From contig JAXLYR010000001.1 in assembly GCA_046351325.1 (NCBI GenBank), positions 186,001 through 250,000 of the forward strand: a stretch of DNA of 64,000 nucleotides, in the 5' to 3' direction. The notes beneath the pieces were generated by a model, which saw nothing but the letters and a program-made list of their open reading frames with translations, had not been told where the DNA came from and did not search any database. Numbering within the stretch: the first letter of the stretch is position 1; every line of letters begins with the position of its first letter. Source of the DNA: Xiheicaenibacterium sp046351325. Its GTDB lineage: Bacteria > Myxococcota_A > Polyangia > Polyangiales > Polyangiaceae. A program made the translations under genes and the position numbers. Positions 17,918 through 27,538 of the stretch are shown in pieces.

Positions 17918-19957
17918 TCAGTAGAGGATGCCGAGGTACCAGCGGACGGTTTGCGCCGTCGCGGTGTCGACTGGGTTGCCGGCGTCCTCGAAGTCCTGCT
18001 TCTCGCCGGAGAGGTACTCGAGACCACCGAGCGGGAAGAGGACGCCGTATTCGAGCTGCGTGTAGAAGCCGCCGACTCGCTCGAGATCGTCGTTCAGGCT
18101 GCCGTCGCGGGCTTGGTAGTAGAGCTTGAAGTTGAGCTCCAAACCGAGGTCGCTCGCGTTGCCCGGCGCTTGAACGGGTTGGCTCGCGCGGCTCCAGATG
18201 AGCGTCGCGCCGCCGCCGATACGCTGACCGTTGAGGTCGCGCGTGAAGTCGTATTCGACCGTCGGGCGGAAGTAATAAGCGCCCTGAACGCGCTGCAGGA
18301 TGTTCCGCCAGAGGATGAGATCGACCCGGTAATCCGGGTGGAACCGGAACGTGGAGAACGTGCGGTTCTTGGTCAGCTGGGCGTCGAAGCCCTCGGCCGG
18401 GGGGGCCAGGCCCTCCACGTCATCGTCGCCGGTGGCGTAGCCGAACCCGAGCTGCACGCGGAGCCTGTCGTCGAAGGCCCGAATCTCGGCCTGCGAGGCA
18501 ATACCGAATTGGAAGATCTTCCACCCCGGGTTGTCCGGGTCCCCCGAGTCGAAGTTGTTGCCGCCGCGGACATCGGTGTTCTCGATATGCCCGTAGAGAA
18601 CGGCGGCCTCGGCCTCGAAGCGGAATTTGCCCCAGAGGAATTGGAACCAGAAATCAGGGATGACGGCCCAAGCATTGCGCCGCACGAGAGCGGCCGTGAC
18701 CTGGTTCGAGGTGGCGCCGAGCGCGGTCTGCGCCTCGAGGGTCTGCTGACGATAAACGCCGTAGACACCGCCGTTGATGACCGGGAGTCCCTTGGCGAGC
18801 TCGAGCTTGGCGAGGGCGTCCTGGCGCTTGCGGATGATGACGATGCCCCACTGGCTGACGTCGTCGCTCTGGATGAGATCGTACGGCTGGCCCTGTCGTT
18901 CACCGATGATCGAGCTCGTCGCGCCCTCGTTCGCGAAGTCCCAGAGGCCCGCGAAGTAGAGGTCGATCGACTTGATGCCCGTCGAGAACATGATGCGATC
19001 CGCCGTGGAGGCGTAGTCGCTGTCGTAGCCCTCACCGGAGTTGACGAGCATGCCCAAACCCCAATTGCTCGGCATGCGACCGAATCGGACCTGGCCAATC
19101 GGGGTCAGGTACTCGCCCCAAACCCGCTTGACGGTGATCGAGTCCTGCAGGCTGTTCTCGCCGGACGTCGGCGCCCACTGCGTCGAGGAGAAGGCCCCGA
19201 TTGGGGTGTAGCCGCCGCGCTGGCGAACTTGGTATCCGCCGCTGTCACCCGGGTAGTTGACGTAGCCCTCGGGGGTGGAGCCGAGCACCACGTTGTCGAG
19301 GAGATCGAGCTGAGCGAGGACGCGGAGGTTGTCGCTGATGTGAAGCTCGGGGTTGATCCGAAAGCGCATGTTCGCGCCGGCCTGCACGTTGTTCTCGCAG
19401 GGCTGCGGGTTCGACGGATCGTCGCCGCAGAGGATCACGCGGTTACGCACGCCCGAGCTGTCGATGTAGTCGTTGTCCGCGGGCTGCGGCCAGAGCGCGT
19501 TCGCCGAGGAGTCTTTGCGGCCGAGCGCGAAGTGGCTGAAGAACTCGCTGCGAACACGGTAGTAACCGTGGATCTCGAACACGGGGCGGGCGCTCGTCCA
19601 CCAATCTTCGGCGAACACGCGCGTCTCGCCCTCGGTGCCGTCGCCCTTCGCGGGCTTCGAAGCCTCGGGGGCGGGCTGCGCGGGCGCTGCGGTCGTCGCA
19701 GGATCTTTGGGCGGGTCCTTCGCGGGGTCGGCCTTCGGGTCGCCGCCCTTCGGGGGCTCGGCGTCCCCCGGCTGGGTCTTGGCTTGCGGAGCAGAGGGGC
19801 CCTTGTCGCTGTCCGCCGCGGCGCCATCCCCGCTCGGTGCTTTCGGCATGAGCGGCGCCTCGTCTGCCTCGGGGGAACCCGGCGCGGCGGGCTGCGCGAC
19901 CGCGTCGAACGCGACGAGCAGCACGAAGGCGGGCAGGAGCCACGGCAAGGTTCGCAT
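17918..19957 (-). CDS. TIGR04551-like outer-membrane beta-barrel protein (first copy)
   Basis: 679 residues from the internal ATG of MRTLPWLLPAF, which opens a proper signal peptide (cleavage near AVAQP); the longer frame lacks one. A ~115-residue Pro/Ala/Lys/Asp linker precedes the barrel, longer than in the downstream paralogue. Strand motifs are shared with the paralogue (IHGYYRVRSEFF, RGGYTPIGAF, FRFHPDYRVDLILW) and the last residues are WYLGILY, an outer-membrane insertion type end. The tandem pair probably arose by duplication and is one transcription unit, divergent from the OmpA/TSP3 gene across about 250 bp. A small hairpin (GAAGC/GCTTC) lies in the leader at about 19990-20002. Confidence 0.8.
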   Translation of the reverse strand: MRTLPWLLPAFVLLVAFDAVAQPAAPGSPEADEAPLMPKAPSGDGAAADSDKGPSAPQAKTQPGDAEPPKGGDPKADPAKDPPKDPATTAAPAQPAPEASKPAKGDGTEGETRVFAEDWWTSARPVFEIHGYYRVRSEFFSHFALGRKDSSANALWPQPADNDYIDSSGVRNRVILCGDDPSNPQPCENNVQAGANMRFRINPELHISDNLRVLAQLDLLDNVVLGSTPEGYVNYPGDSGGYQVRQRGGYTPIGAFSSTQWAPTSGENSLQDSITVKRVWGEYLTPIGQVRFGRMPSNWGLGMLVNSGEGYDSDYASTADRIMFSTGIKSIDLYFAGLWDFANEGATSSIIGERQGQPYDLIQSDDVSQWGIVIIRKRQDALAKLELAKGLPVINGGVYGVYRQQTLEAQTALGATSNQVTAALVRRNAWAVIPDFWFQFLWGKFRFEAEAAVLYGHIENTDVRGGNNFDSGDPDNPGWKIFQFGIASQAEIRAFDDRLRVQLGFGYATGDDDVEGLAPPAEGFDAQLTKNRTFSTFRFHPDYRVDLILWRNILQRVQGAYYFRPTVEYDFTRDLNGQRIGGGATLIWSRASQPVQAPGNASDLGLELNFKLYYQARDGSLNDDLERVGGFYTQLEYGVLFPLGGLEYLSGEKQDFEDAGNPVDTATAQTVRWYLGILY

Positions 19958-20208
19958 CGGTTGCCCGCGATTCTCACGGAACCGGGTGTGAAGCAAGGCT
20001 TCGATAGGGACGCGCACGCGTGGAGGACGCAGCCGACGGGTTCCTCCATTCTGTTTGGGGGGCGAATCCCGTTGGGTGACCCTCGCGTCGAGCGCCGTCC
20101 CCGAAAGGCGCTCGTATCGAAAGCCCCGCTTCGGTTACGCTCGCATCGTGGCCTTACTCTTCCCCGGGCATGACGGCTCGGGCAACGAGGGTCACTGGGA
20201 GCGAACAA

Positions 20209-22233
20209 GTGAGCCGTCGGCAATCGACCAAAGCCCAAGCCGCAGGCCAGGCCTTCTTCGCGGGGCGAAGAAGCGCGGCACGAAAAGCAGTGCGCCTCTC
20301 GGTAAGTTTGCTGTCCACTGCCGCTCTCGTCGCCGGGGCGACCAGCGCGCAAGCCCAAGAAGCTCAGGTCGGGGAGTTCTCCGTTCAGCGCCTCGAGTCG
20401 ACCATGGGGCCGAACAACCTGCTCAACGCCGAGCGGGTCCGCATGGTGGAGCAGTTCGGTTGGAGCGTCTCGATGCTCTTCAACTACTCGCGCGAGCCCT
20501 TCGTGGTCGTCTCGTGCGTCGCGAAGGAGAACTGCGACGAGCCGAACGCGACGCAGGTCGAGGACGTTCCGGTCATCCAGGACATGTTTCAGTGGGACGT
20601 GATGGGGAGCTTCAACCCCGTCGACTTTCTCCAGCTCGGATTGCGCATCCCGCTCGTCTACGTGAGCGGCTCGGGCATCGACGCGACGACGGGACAAGCT
20701 CAGCCCGACGGGCTCAGCTCGTTCGGCCTCGGTGACCTCACCCTCGAGGGCAAGGTCCGGTTCTTCGGGGACGCCTCGAGCCCTGTGGCGCTCGGCGCGG
20801 CGGTCGATCTCAGCGCGCCCACCGGCCACGCGACCGCCGAGAACTCGTACATCGGCAACGACGCTTACATCACTGTAGGTTGGCGCGGGATCTTCGACGT
20901 CTACATCGAGCACTTCTTCGCAACGGTGAACCTGCGCGGCATCTACCGCGGTGAGAACTCGCTCGGCACGACGACGGTCGGCCCGCTCGAGTTCCGCTAC
21001 TCCGGCGGGCTCGGCTACGAGATCACCCCGCTCGTGAAGGTCATGGGCGAGGTCTTCGGCTCGACGCAGTTCTCCACGACGAAGGGAACCAACACGCTCG
21101 AGGCCGACGCCTCCGTCGTCATCACGCCGCTCCAGACCGGCGTGTCGATCACCGTCGGCGGCGGCGCGGGCATCATCTCGGGCGTCGGCGTACCGCTCGG
21201 TCGCGCGATCGGCGGCATCGGGCTCGCGATGGAGTCCGGGGACAGCGACGGCGACGGGATCGGGGACAACAAAGACGGCTGCCCCACCGCGAAGGAAGAC
21301 CCCGACAAGTTCGAGGATGGCGACGGCTGCCCCGAGGACGACAACGACAAAGACGGCATCACCGACGACAAGGACAAGTGCCCGAACGAGGAGGAGACGA
21401 TCAACGGCGTCTCCGACGACGACGGCTGTCCTGACAGCATCGCGGACGCCGACAAAGACGGCATCGCCGACGACAAGGACAAGTGCCCCGACGTCGCGGG
21501 TCACAGCATGTCGCCTGCGATCTACGGCTGCCCCGACGCCGACGAGGACGGCGTCGCGGATCCGAACGACAAGTGCATCGACGAGAAGGAAGACACCGAC
21601 GGCTTCGAGGACACCGACGGCTGCCCCGACCTCGACAACGACAAGGACGGCGTGCCCGACGGGACCGACGAGTGCGGTGAGGAGCCCGAGACCATCAACG
21701 GCTTCAAGGACGAGGACGGCTGCCCCGACGCGGCCCCCGACTCGGACAAAGACGGCCTCGCGGACAACATCGACAAGTGCCCCAACCAGCCCGAGACGCT
21801 GAACGGCATCGAGGACGAGGACGGCTGCCCCGACAAGGGCCCGACCCTCGTTCAAATCTCGAAGGACGAGATCAAGATCCTGCAGCGGGTCGAGTTCGAG
21901 ACCAACAGCGACAAGATCAAGGGTGCGCCGAGCTTCGCCGTGCTCGACGCGGTGGTCAGCGTGCTCAAGATCCACTCGGAGATCACGCTCATCGAGGTCG
22001 GTGGGCACACCGACAACACCGGGGACGCTCGCCAGAACAAGGAGCTCAGCCAGAAGCGCGCCGACGCGGTGAAGGCCTACATGGTGAAGAAGGGGATCGA
22101 TGCTGGGCGCCTCCAGGCGACCGGCTTCGGTCAGGAGAAGCCGATCTCCGAGAACACCACGACCACCGGCAAGCAGAAGAATCGGCGTGTGGAGTTCAAG
22201 ATCCTCAAGAACTCGCTGAACCCTCCTCCCTGA
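20209..22233 (+). CDS. OmpA-family protein with thrombospondin type-3 calcium repeats
   Basis: 674 residues from a GTG 6 nt after GGGAGC; an in-frame ATG at 20170 would add 13 residues but has no binding site. A long N-region leads to the signal peptide (cleavage near AQAQE). Residues up to about 340 form a beta-barrel. About 345-545 hold repeats of DxDxDGxxDxxDxCP, the type-3 calcium-binding motif. The C-terminal OmpA/MotB peptidoglycan-binding domain contains VEFETNSDKI, GGHTDNTGD, and LSQKRADAVKAYM with NRRVEFKI. It would tether the outer membrane to the wall with calcium-stiffened rods. Similar proteins are common in myxobacteria. Confidence 0.93.
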   Translation: MSRRQSTKAQAAGQAFFAGRRSAARKAVRLSVSLLSTAALVAGATSAQAQEAQVGEFSVQRLESTMGPNNLLNAERVRMVEQFGWSVSMLFNYSREPFVVVSCVAKENCDEPNATQVEDVPVIQDMFQWDVMGSFNPVDFLQLGLRIPLVYVSGSGIDATTGQAQPDGLSSFGLGDLTLEGKVRFFGDASSPVALGAAVDLSAPTGHATAENSYIGNDAYITVGWRGIFDVYIEHFFATVNLRGIYRGENSLGTTTVGPLEFRYSGGLGYEITPLVKVMGEVFGSTQFSTTKGTNTLEADASVVITPLQTGVSITVGGGAGIISGVGVPLGRAIGGIGLAMESGDSDGDGIGDNKDGCPTAKEDPDKFEDGDGCPEDDNDKDGITDDKDKCPNEEETINGVSDDDGCPDSIADADKDGIADDKDKCPDVAGHSMSPAIYGCPDADEDGVADPNDKCIDEKEDTDGFEDTDGCPDLDNDKDGVPDGTDECGEEPETINGFKDEDGCPDAAPDSDKDGLADNIDKCPNQPETLNGIEDEDGCPDKGPTLVQISKDEIKILQRVEFETNSDKIKGAPSFAVLDAVVSVLKIHSEITLIEVGGHTDNTGDARQNKELSQKRADAVKAYMVKKGIDAGRLQATGFGQEKPISENTTTTGKQKNRRVEFKILKNSLNPPP

Positions 22234-22295
22234 CCGCGGCTGCTTCGGGCGCGCTTGCTGCGCCTCCGCTGCTACGATCGTAGCGGGGGCGGGCA

Positions 22296-22940
22296 ATGGG
22301 CAGCGACGAGGACGATGCGTCGGGGCGCGCGGCGAGCCAAGAGCCGACCGCGCAGAGTGCGTTCTTCGGGCGGACGTCGAGCGCGACCACGGCCGGGGTG
22401 AGAGCCTCGGCGGTGCGTGTGCGTGAGCAGTTCGTCCTCGCAAAATACGGGCGTCTGCAACGCGAGCTCTATCGCGCGCGAGCCTCGCCCGCGCTCGGTC
22501 GCGTGCTCTCGACGCCCGGCGATTTGTGGGTCGACTTCGATCTCTTCATCGAGGCCACGCAGCTCGTCTGCGATCTCTGTGGCGACGGCTCCCCTGCCCT
22601 CGCGCGGGCCGTCGGGGCCTACGGCGCGGAGGCGAACATGGGAGCCTGGCGATCGCTCGTCCACCGGCTGCTCTCGCCGACCCTCCTGCTCGAGATCGCC
22701 GGCATGCTTTGGAGCCACCACTACGAAGGCGGTCGCCTCACGACCGAGGCTCGCGGGGAGAAGGGCTTCACGCTCCGCCTCGAGGACTTCCCACGACCCC
22801 ACGTCCTTCACTGCGCGAGCATCGAGGGCTGGTGTGAGCGCACGCTCGCGTTCAGCAGGCCCCGCCAGGTCGCGGTACGACAGCTCGCGTGCCGAGCGCG
22901 CGGCGACGGGCACTGCGAATTCCAGGGGGACTGGGACTAA
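22296..22940 (+). CDS. V4R / DUF2378-like sensory protein
   Basis: 214 residues, no signal peptide. The first ~45 residues are Ser/Ala-rich and low-complexity. A helical domain follows (LWVDFDLFIEATQLVCDL, then ALARAVGAYGAE). The last ~80 residues resemble the end of a 4-vinyl-reductase (V4R) small-molecule-binding domain: an aspartate/His strand (PRPHVLHC), EGWCERTLAF, and the conserved C-terminal pattern CRARGDGHCEFQGDW. Myxobacterial DUF2378 proteins share this layout. A ligand-sensing role is inferred; no output domain is present. It follows the OmpA gene by 62 bp, possibly in the same transcript. Confidence 0.6.
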   Translation: MGSDEDDASGRAASQEPTAQSAFFGRTSSATTAGVRASAVRVREQFVLAKYGRLQRELYRARASPALGRVLSTPGDLWVDFDLFIEATQLVCDLCGDGSPALARAVGAYGAEANMGAWRSLVHRLLSPTLLLEIAGMLWSHHYEGGRLTTEARGEKGFTLRLEDFPRPHVLHCASIEGWCERTLAFSRPRQVAVRQLACRARGDGHCEFQGDWD

Positions 22941-23158
22941 GAAAGAGCGTGCGGCTGCGTTGTCCTAGCGCGATGCTCCCAACACACGGCGACGGACCGG
23001 GATTTCGGCAAGGGGAGAACTTTCGACGCGCGCCGGCGTCGAAAGGGCGCACGGGGTCACGAACCGGACGGCCATCGTAACTTGCACGGGCCGAGGTCAA
23101 CTGTGAGCGGGCTCTCGGGCCACGGTCGCAAAGCTGCGACCTCGAGGAGACAATCACT

Positions 23159-26100
23159 ATGAGGATCGCGCTCGACGCGCGCTCGACGACCGTCGCATGG
23201 GTCGTTCGAGTGATGATGGCGCTGGCCGTGCTGGCGCTGGGTCCCGGATGTGACGAGCCGAAGCCGGTGAAGCTGGCTCCCTCGTCCAAGACGTTGGCGG
23301 AGCTGCGGACGATCCGTCGTGGGGTGACGGTCGTTCATCGGGGCGACACCGAACGCGAGCCCTACGCGAAGGAGCGCATCGGCGAGGGCGCAGAGGTCCA
23401 CATCGCCGAGGGCGGGCTCGCGTGGCTGCGTCGCGATGGCGGTGCCACGTTGCTGGTGCGCGGCCCCGGCAAGATCATCGTCGAGGGTGATGCGATCCGC
23501 CTCGCGGAGGGGCGCATCTTCGTCGAGACGCCGCCGCGCCGAGCAGAGACCGTGCTCGTCCCCGAGGGCTCGCTGGTGTTCTCCGCGGTCCGCGCGAGCT
23601 TGGACGTGAAGGGCGGGGCCACCGAGGCCTACGTGCTCGACGGTGAAATTCGGACCGGCGACTCGGTCGCGCACGCGGGCGAGAAGCTCCGATGGAGCGG
23701 GAGCAACGTCTCGGTCGAGCCCGCCGCTGCGTGGGAGGATTGGACCGGCGGCCTCGCGACGACGCTCGCGTCGACCGAACCCGCCCCGTACGGCGTCGGC
23801 ACGATCGGCGCGCGAAAGCCCGGGCAGCAGGGCTGGCCGTTCGCGCCGCTCACGATCCAGCGCCTCGACGTGCGCGTGAAGATCGACGGAGACCTCGCGA
23901 TCACCGAGGTCGATCAGACCTTCTTCAACCCCTTCAGCGAGGTCGTCGAGGGCATCTACCGCTTCCGCACTCCGCAGGGCGCGATCCTCGAGCGCTTCGG
24001 CGTCGATCGCGGCGACGGCATCCTCTACGGCTACGTCCAGGAGCAGAAGAAGGCCGAGGCCCAATACACCTCGCACGTCTTCGCGGGCTCGACCGAAGAC
24101 CCGGCGCTGCTCGCGTGGTCGGCGCCCGGCGAATACGAGGCGCGGCTCTACCCGATCCAACCGGGTGAGGTCCGCCGCGTCGTCGTGCGGTACACCGAGT
24201 GGCTCTCGCGCTCGGGGGAAAAAGCAGAGCGCAGGCTCTACTCCTACCCGATGGCGTTCGAGGGCGACGAGGACTCGGCGCCCCAGATCGAGGACCTCTC
24301 GATCGAGGTCGACCTCGCGGACGCCGGGGTCAAAGAGCTCCGCACGAGCTCGGACGCAGTGCGCGTCGGCGACGTCGTCGTCGTTCGCGATCACGACGTC
24401 GTGCCGCGCGCGGACTTCTCGCTCGAGCTCTACGACGCTGGCGGGACCGACGTTCGCGCGGTCCGCTCGAAGCACGTGATGGATCTCGTGTCGCTCGGCT
24501 ACGACGAGAACGCGCTCGACGAGCGCAAGTGGGCAAACGAGGCGGACTACCTCCTCGTCCCGGTGCGCACGAGCGACGCCCCGAAGCGCGAGGACGGGCT
24601 CGACCTCGTCCTCGTCGTCGACACGTCCGCGGGCACGGACGCCGCGATGCTTCGGCTCGCGCGAGCGACGACCCGCGCGCTCCTCGCACACCTCGGCCCG
24701 AAGGATCGCGTCGCGGTCTTCGCGGGTGACGACGGGCTGCGCCCGCTCCGCCTCGCGAGCGGCGAGGCTACCGACCTTCGACCTGCAGACGAGGCCGCGA
24801 AGGCCGAGATCCTCGAGGGCCTCGCGCAGGTCGAGCCCGGCGGCGCGACCGATCTCGCGGCGATGCTCACGGCGGCCGCGGGCAAGCTCGGGGACAGCCG
24901 CGCGTCCGCGATCGTCTATATCGGGGACGGCGCAGCGACCGTCGGCGAGACGGATCTCGCCTCGCTGCGCGAACACATGAAGAAGGCGCCGCGCCTCGTG
25001 CGGACGTTCGGGCTCGGGATCGGCGACAGCGCGAACCTCGGCCTGCTCGCGGGTCTGTCGACGGGCGGCTTCGCCTCACGCGTCGCGGACGAGCGGGGCG
25101 CTGCGCGCGCTGCGCTCTCGGTGCTCGAGACCGCAGAGCGAGCAGCGGATCTGGGTGCGACCGTGGACCTCGGTCCCAACGTCGAGCGCGTCTACCCGCG
25201 CGACCTCGGCGCGGTCACGGCCGGCGAGACCACGCTCGTCGTGGGCCGGCTCGTCGGCGACGCGCCGAAGACCGCGACGCTCACCACACAGCGCGGCTCG
25301 ACGACCCTCACGCTCGCCGTGAAGGAGATGAAGGACAACGGCGATCTCCGTCGCAGGTGGGCGATGGGCCGGCTCGACCAGCTCATGGACGAGGCAGCGG
25401 GGCGCGCCGCACTCGTCGATCTCGGCGTCCGCCAGAGCGTCATCACCCCCGTCACCTCGATCTACGTCCCGACGAGCCGCGAGATGACCCGCGTGATGAA
25501 GGACAACTTGGACCGGCGAGTGCGCGCTCGAATCAAGTTGAAAGCGTCGGAGGTGACAGAGCAGGCGCAACCGACCGAGCAGCGCCCGGACCAGCAAGCG
25601 AGTGGCGAAGGCAGAGGTGCGAGCAAGCCGACTGACCTACGCGAGAGAGCCAAGTACGACAACTCCGGCACACGCGCCAAGGGTGAAGAGGGCGCGATGA
25701 AGCCGCAGTCGCTCTCCGAGGGTGACGACGGGACTCTCGACCAACCTTCGGCGCCGTCTTCCGTTCCGATGGCTGCAGCCACCGCAGCTCCGGCGGCGTC
25801 CGCCGCGGCTCCTACGGGGGCATGGGGCCGTGACGCCGACCTCGGGGACGACAAGGACCGCGCGCCGCGGCGCGAGGACGTCGTAAGCCCGAAGGCTCCC
25901 GCCCCAACGGAGACCCACGGCTACGCAACCGAGCCCACGCCCAGCCCCAACAAGGTCGCGACGACGAAGCCAGTCACCGCGGCCACGACCACGGCCACGT
26001 CCGCGGAGAACTTGCCGCCCCCTTCCTCCATGCCGACTACCCCGTCGAAGGAGACGACGGCCGCTGGCGGGAGCGGCGCGCTGGCGGTCCGTCTCGACAA

Positions 26101-27538
26101 CGAAGAGCCCAACGGCATTCGCATCGATCGGCCCGCGGCGGTCATCATCGTTACCGACGACCCCGGCCGCATCGTTCGGCTCTGCGGCCCCGGCGCGAGC
26201 CTGCCGTTCATGCAGCGCAAGGACCTCTGGCGCGAGCGGCTCTCGGGCGCGAACGCCAACCCGAGCGCGATCTACTCGGAGTATCGCCACGCCCTCTCCG
26301 AGTGCGAGGCGCCGACGATGCGCGAGCGCCGCGCGTTCCTCTTGCTCACGTTCGACTATCTGCCGAGCGTTTCGAGCCGCGTGTCGCTCTACCGGCTGCT
26401 CGTCGACGACGTGAAGGCCGCCGACGTCGTGTATCGCGGCATCCTCGCGCGCATCACGACGCCCGCACAGATGCGCGAGTTCAACGGTGCGCTCGGGCTC
26501 GCGACGGTCGATCCCGAGACGCTCGAGAAGACCATCGCCGAGGCGAAGGACAACGCCGAGCGCGTGACGAAGCTGCGCGCTCTGCTCACGCGCTTCCCCG
26601 ACGACGAGACGCTCGCGCTGCGCCTGCTCGACGCGCTCGAGGACGCGGGCGATGTCCCGGCCGCGCGGCTCTTCGCGCAGGATCTCCGCAAGCGCAGCAG
26701 CGCCGACGCGACCATCCGCACGGCAGTCGGTGAGCTCTTCTTGCGCATCGCGAGCAAGGCCACGAAGCCCGAGGACAAGGAGAGCGCCGAGCACGAGGCG
26801 AAGCGCTCGTTCGGCGAGATCGTCGAGTTCTCACCGGACGATCCGGTCGCGCGCCGTCGGCTCGGCGACCTCTATCGAGCCCACGGTTACTTCGCCGAAG
26901 CGACGCGCCAATACGAGACGCTCGCGAAGCTCATGCCCGACGATCCGACGCCTGCGGTGCTCCTCGCGGCCTGCTCGAACGGCCTCGGCAAGCTCGAAGA
27001 GGCCGTCAAATGGACCGAAAAGGGCGCGGAAGCCGGTGCCCCCGACGTCGCGCAGGGACCGCACGCGACGGCTCGCGCCTTCGCCGCGCTCTTCCTCGCG
27101 TGGGGTCGAATGGACGCTCGCGCCGCGGGTCACGCCGACGAGGTGAAGGCTCTGAACGAGCGCCTCGAGAAGGTCCTCGGTGAGCCGATCCCCGCAGGCC
27201 GCGTGCGCGCTGTCCTCACGTGGTCACATCCCGAGCTGCACCCGACGCTCTGGAGCAACGCAGTCGGCGCGATGATGCCGGCGGCCGAGGGGGACATCAC
27301 GCTCGGGCTCGCGCAAGCCATGCTTCAAGACCGCGGCGGCGCCGAAGTCGAGGTTCGGCTCGAGTCCGCGGAGCTCGCGGCGGCCGCGCGCCTCGGCGCG
27401 ACGGCGACGCTCACCGTGGTGTTCAACGAAGGCAAGGACGCCGAGGTCGTCGTCAAACGTGAGGTCACGTTCGGCGCAGGCGCAGCGGCCACGCAGCGCT
27501 TCAGCGTCCAGGGCGGCAAGGTCGAGGTGGTGCGATGA
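23159..27538 (+). CDS. FecR/VIT/vWA/TPR giant lipoprotein
   Basis: 1459 residues after a GAGGAG ribosome binding site. The signal ends in GPGC (Cys31). A FecR-like domain follows (about 60-180). The VIT domain (about 225-350) has VDQTFFNPFSEVVEGIYRF and TEWLSRSG. The vWA domain (about 480-650) has DTSAG (488-492), a MIDAS-like site with Gly at the last position, and VYIGDG. A 170-residue Pro/Thr/Ala-rich linker (about 790-970) precedes TPR-like helices (about 1100-1380). VIT-vWA pairs mediate metal-dependent adhesion or assembly on surfaces. The stop overlaps the start of the next, similar gene. Confidence 0.9.
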   Translation: MRIALDARSTTVAWVVRVMMALAVLALGPGCDEPKPVKLAPSSKTLAELRTIRRGVTVVHRGDTEREPYAKERIGEGAEVHIAEGGLAWLRRDGGATLLVRGPGKIIVEGDAIRLAEGRIFVETPPRRAETVLVPEGSLVFSAVRASLDVKGGATEAYVLDGEIRTGDSVAHAGEKLRWSGSNVSVEPAAAWEDWTGGLATTLASTEPAPYGVGTIGARKPGQQGWPFAPLTIQRLDVRVKIDGDLAITEVDQTFFNPFSEVVEGIYRFRTPQGAILERFGVDRGDGILYGYVQEQKKAEAQYTSHVFAGSTEDPALLAWSAPGEYEARLYPIQPGEVRRVVVRYTEWLSRSGEKAERRLYSYPMAFEGDEDSAPQIEDLSIEVDLADAGVKELRTSSDAVRVGDVVVVRDHDVVPRADFSLELYDAGGTDVRAVRSKHVMDLVSLGYDENALDERKWANEADYLLVPVRTSDAPKREDGLDLVLVVDTSAGTDAAMLRLARATTRALLAHLGPKDRVAVFAGDDGLRPLRLASGEATDLRPADEAAKAEILEGLAQVEPGGATDLAAMLTAAAGKLGDSRASAIVYIGDGAATVGETDLASLREHMKKAPRLVRTFGLGIGDSANLGLLAGLSTGGFASRVADERGAARAALSVLETAERAADLGATVDLGPNVERVYPRDLGAVTAGETTLVVGRLVGDAPKTATLTTQRGSTTLTLAVKEMKDNGDLRRRWAMGRLDQLMDEAAGRAALVDLGVRQSVITPVTSIYVPTSREMTRVMKDNLDRRVRARIKLKASEVTEQAQPTEQRPDQQASGEGRGASKPTDLRERAKYDNSGTRAKGEEGAMKPQSLSEGDDGTLDQPSAPSSVPMAAATAAPAASAAAPTGAWGRDADLGDDKDRAPRREDVVSPKAPAPTETHGYATEPTPSPNKVATTKPVTAATTTATSAENLPPPSSMPTTPSKETTAAGGSGALAVRLDNEEPNGIRIDRPAAVIIVTDDPGRIVRLCGPGASLPFMQRKDLWRERLSGANANPSAIYSEYRHALSECEAPTMRERRAFLLLTFDYLPSVSSRVSLYRLLVDDVKAADVVYRGILARITTPAQMREFNGALGLATVDPETLEKTIAEAKDNAERVTKLRALLTRFPDDETLALRLLDALEDAGDVPAARLFAQDLRKRSSADATIRTAVGELFLRIASKATKPEDKESAEHEAKRSFGEIVEFSPDDPVARRRLGDLYRAHGYFAEATRQYETLAKLMPDDPTPAVLLAACSNGLGKLEEAVKWTEKGAEAGAPDVAQGPHATARAFAALFLAWGRMDARAAGHADEVKALNERLEKVLGEPIPAGRVRAVLTWSHPELHPTLWSNAVGAMMPAAEGDITLGLAQAMLQDRGGAEVEVRLESAELAAAARLGATATLTVVFNEGKDAEVVVKREVTFGAGAAATQRFSVQGGKVEVVR

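Noticed and set aside
17951..20173. 740-codon plus-strand frame opposite the first TIGR04551-like gene
   Set aside because: Antisense shadow of a barrel gene with signal peptide and end-strand evidence on the other strand.
20170..20208. Upstream ATG start for the OmpA/TSP3 protein
   Set aside because: No ribosome binding site, while the GTG at 20209 has GGGAGC at proper spacing; kept only as an alternative.
19435..22443. 1002-codon minus-strand frame across the OmpA/TSP3 gene
   Set aside because: Antisense of calcium-repeat codons; low-complexity Val/Leu/Arg repeats with no family, and it runs over several real genes.
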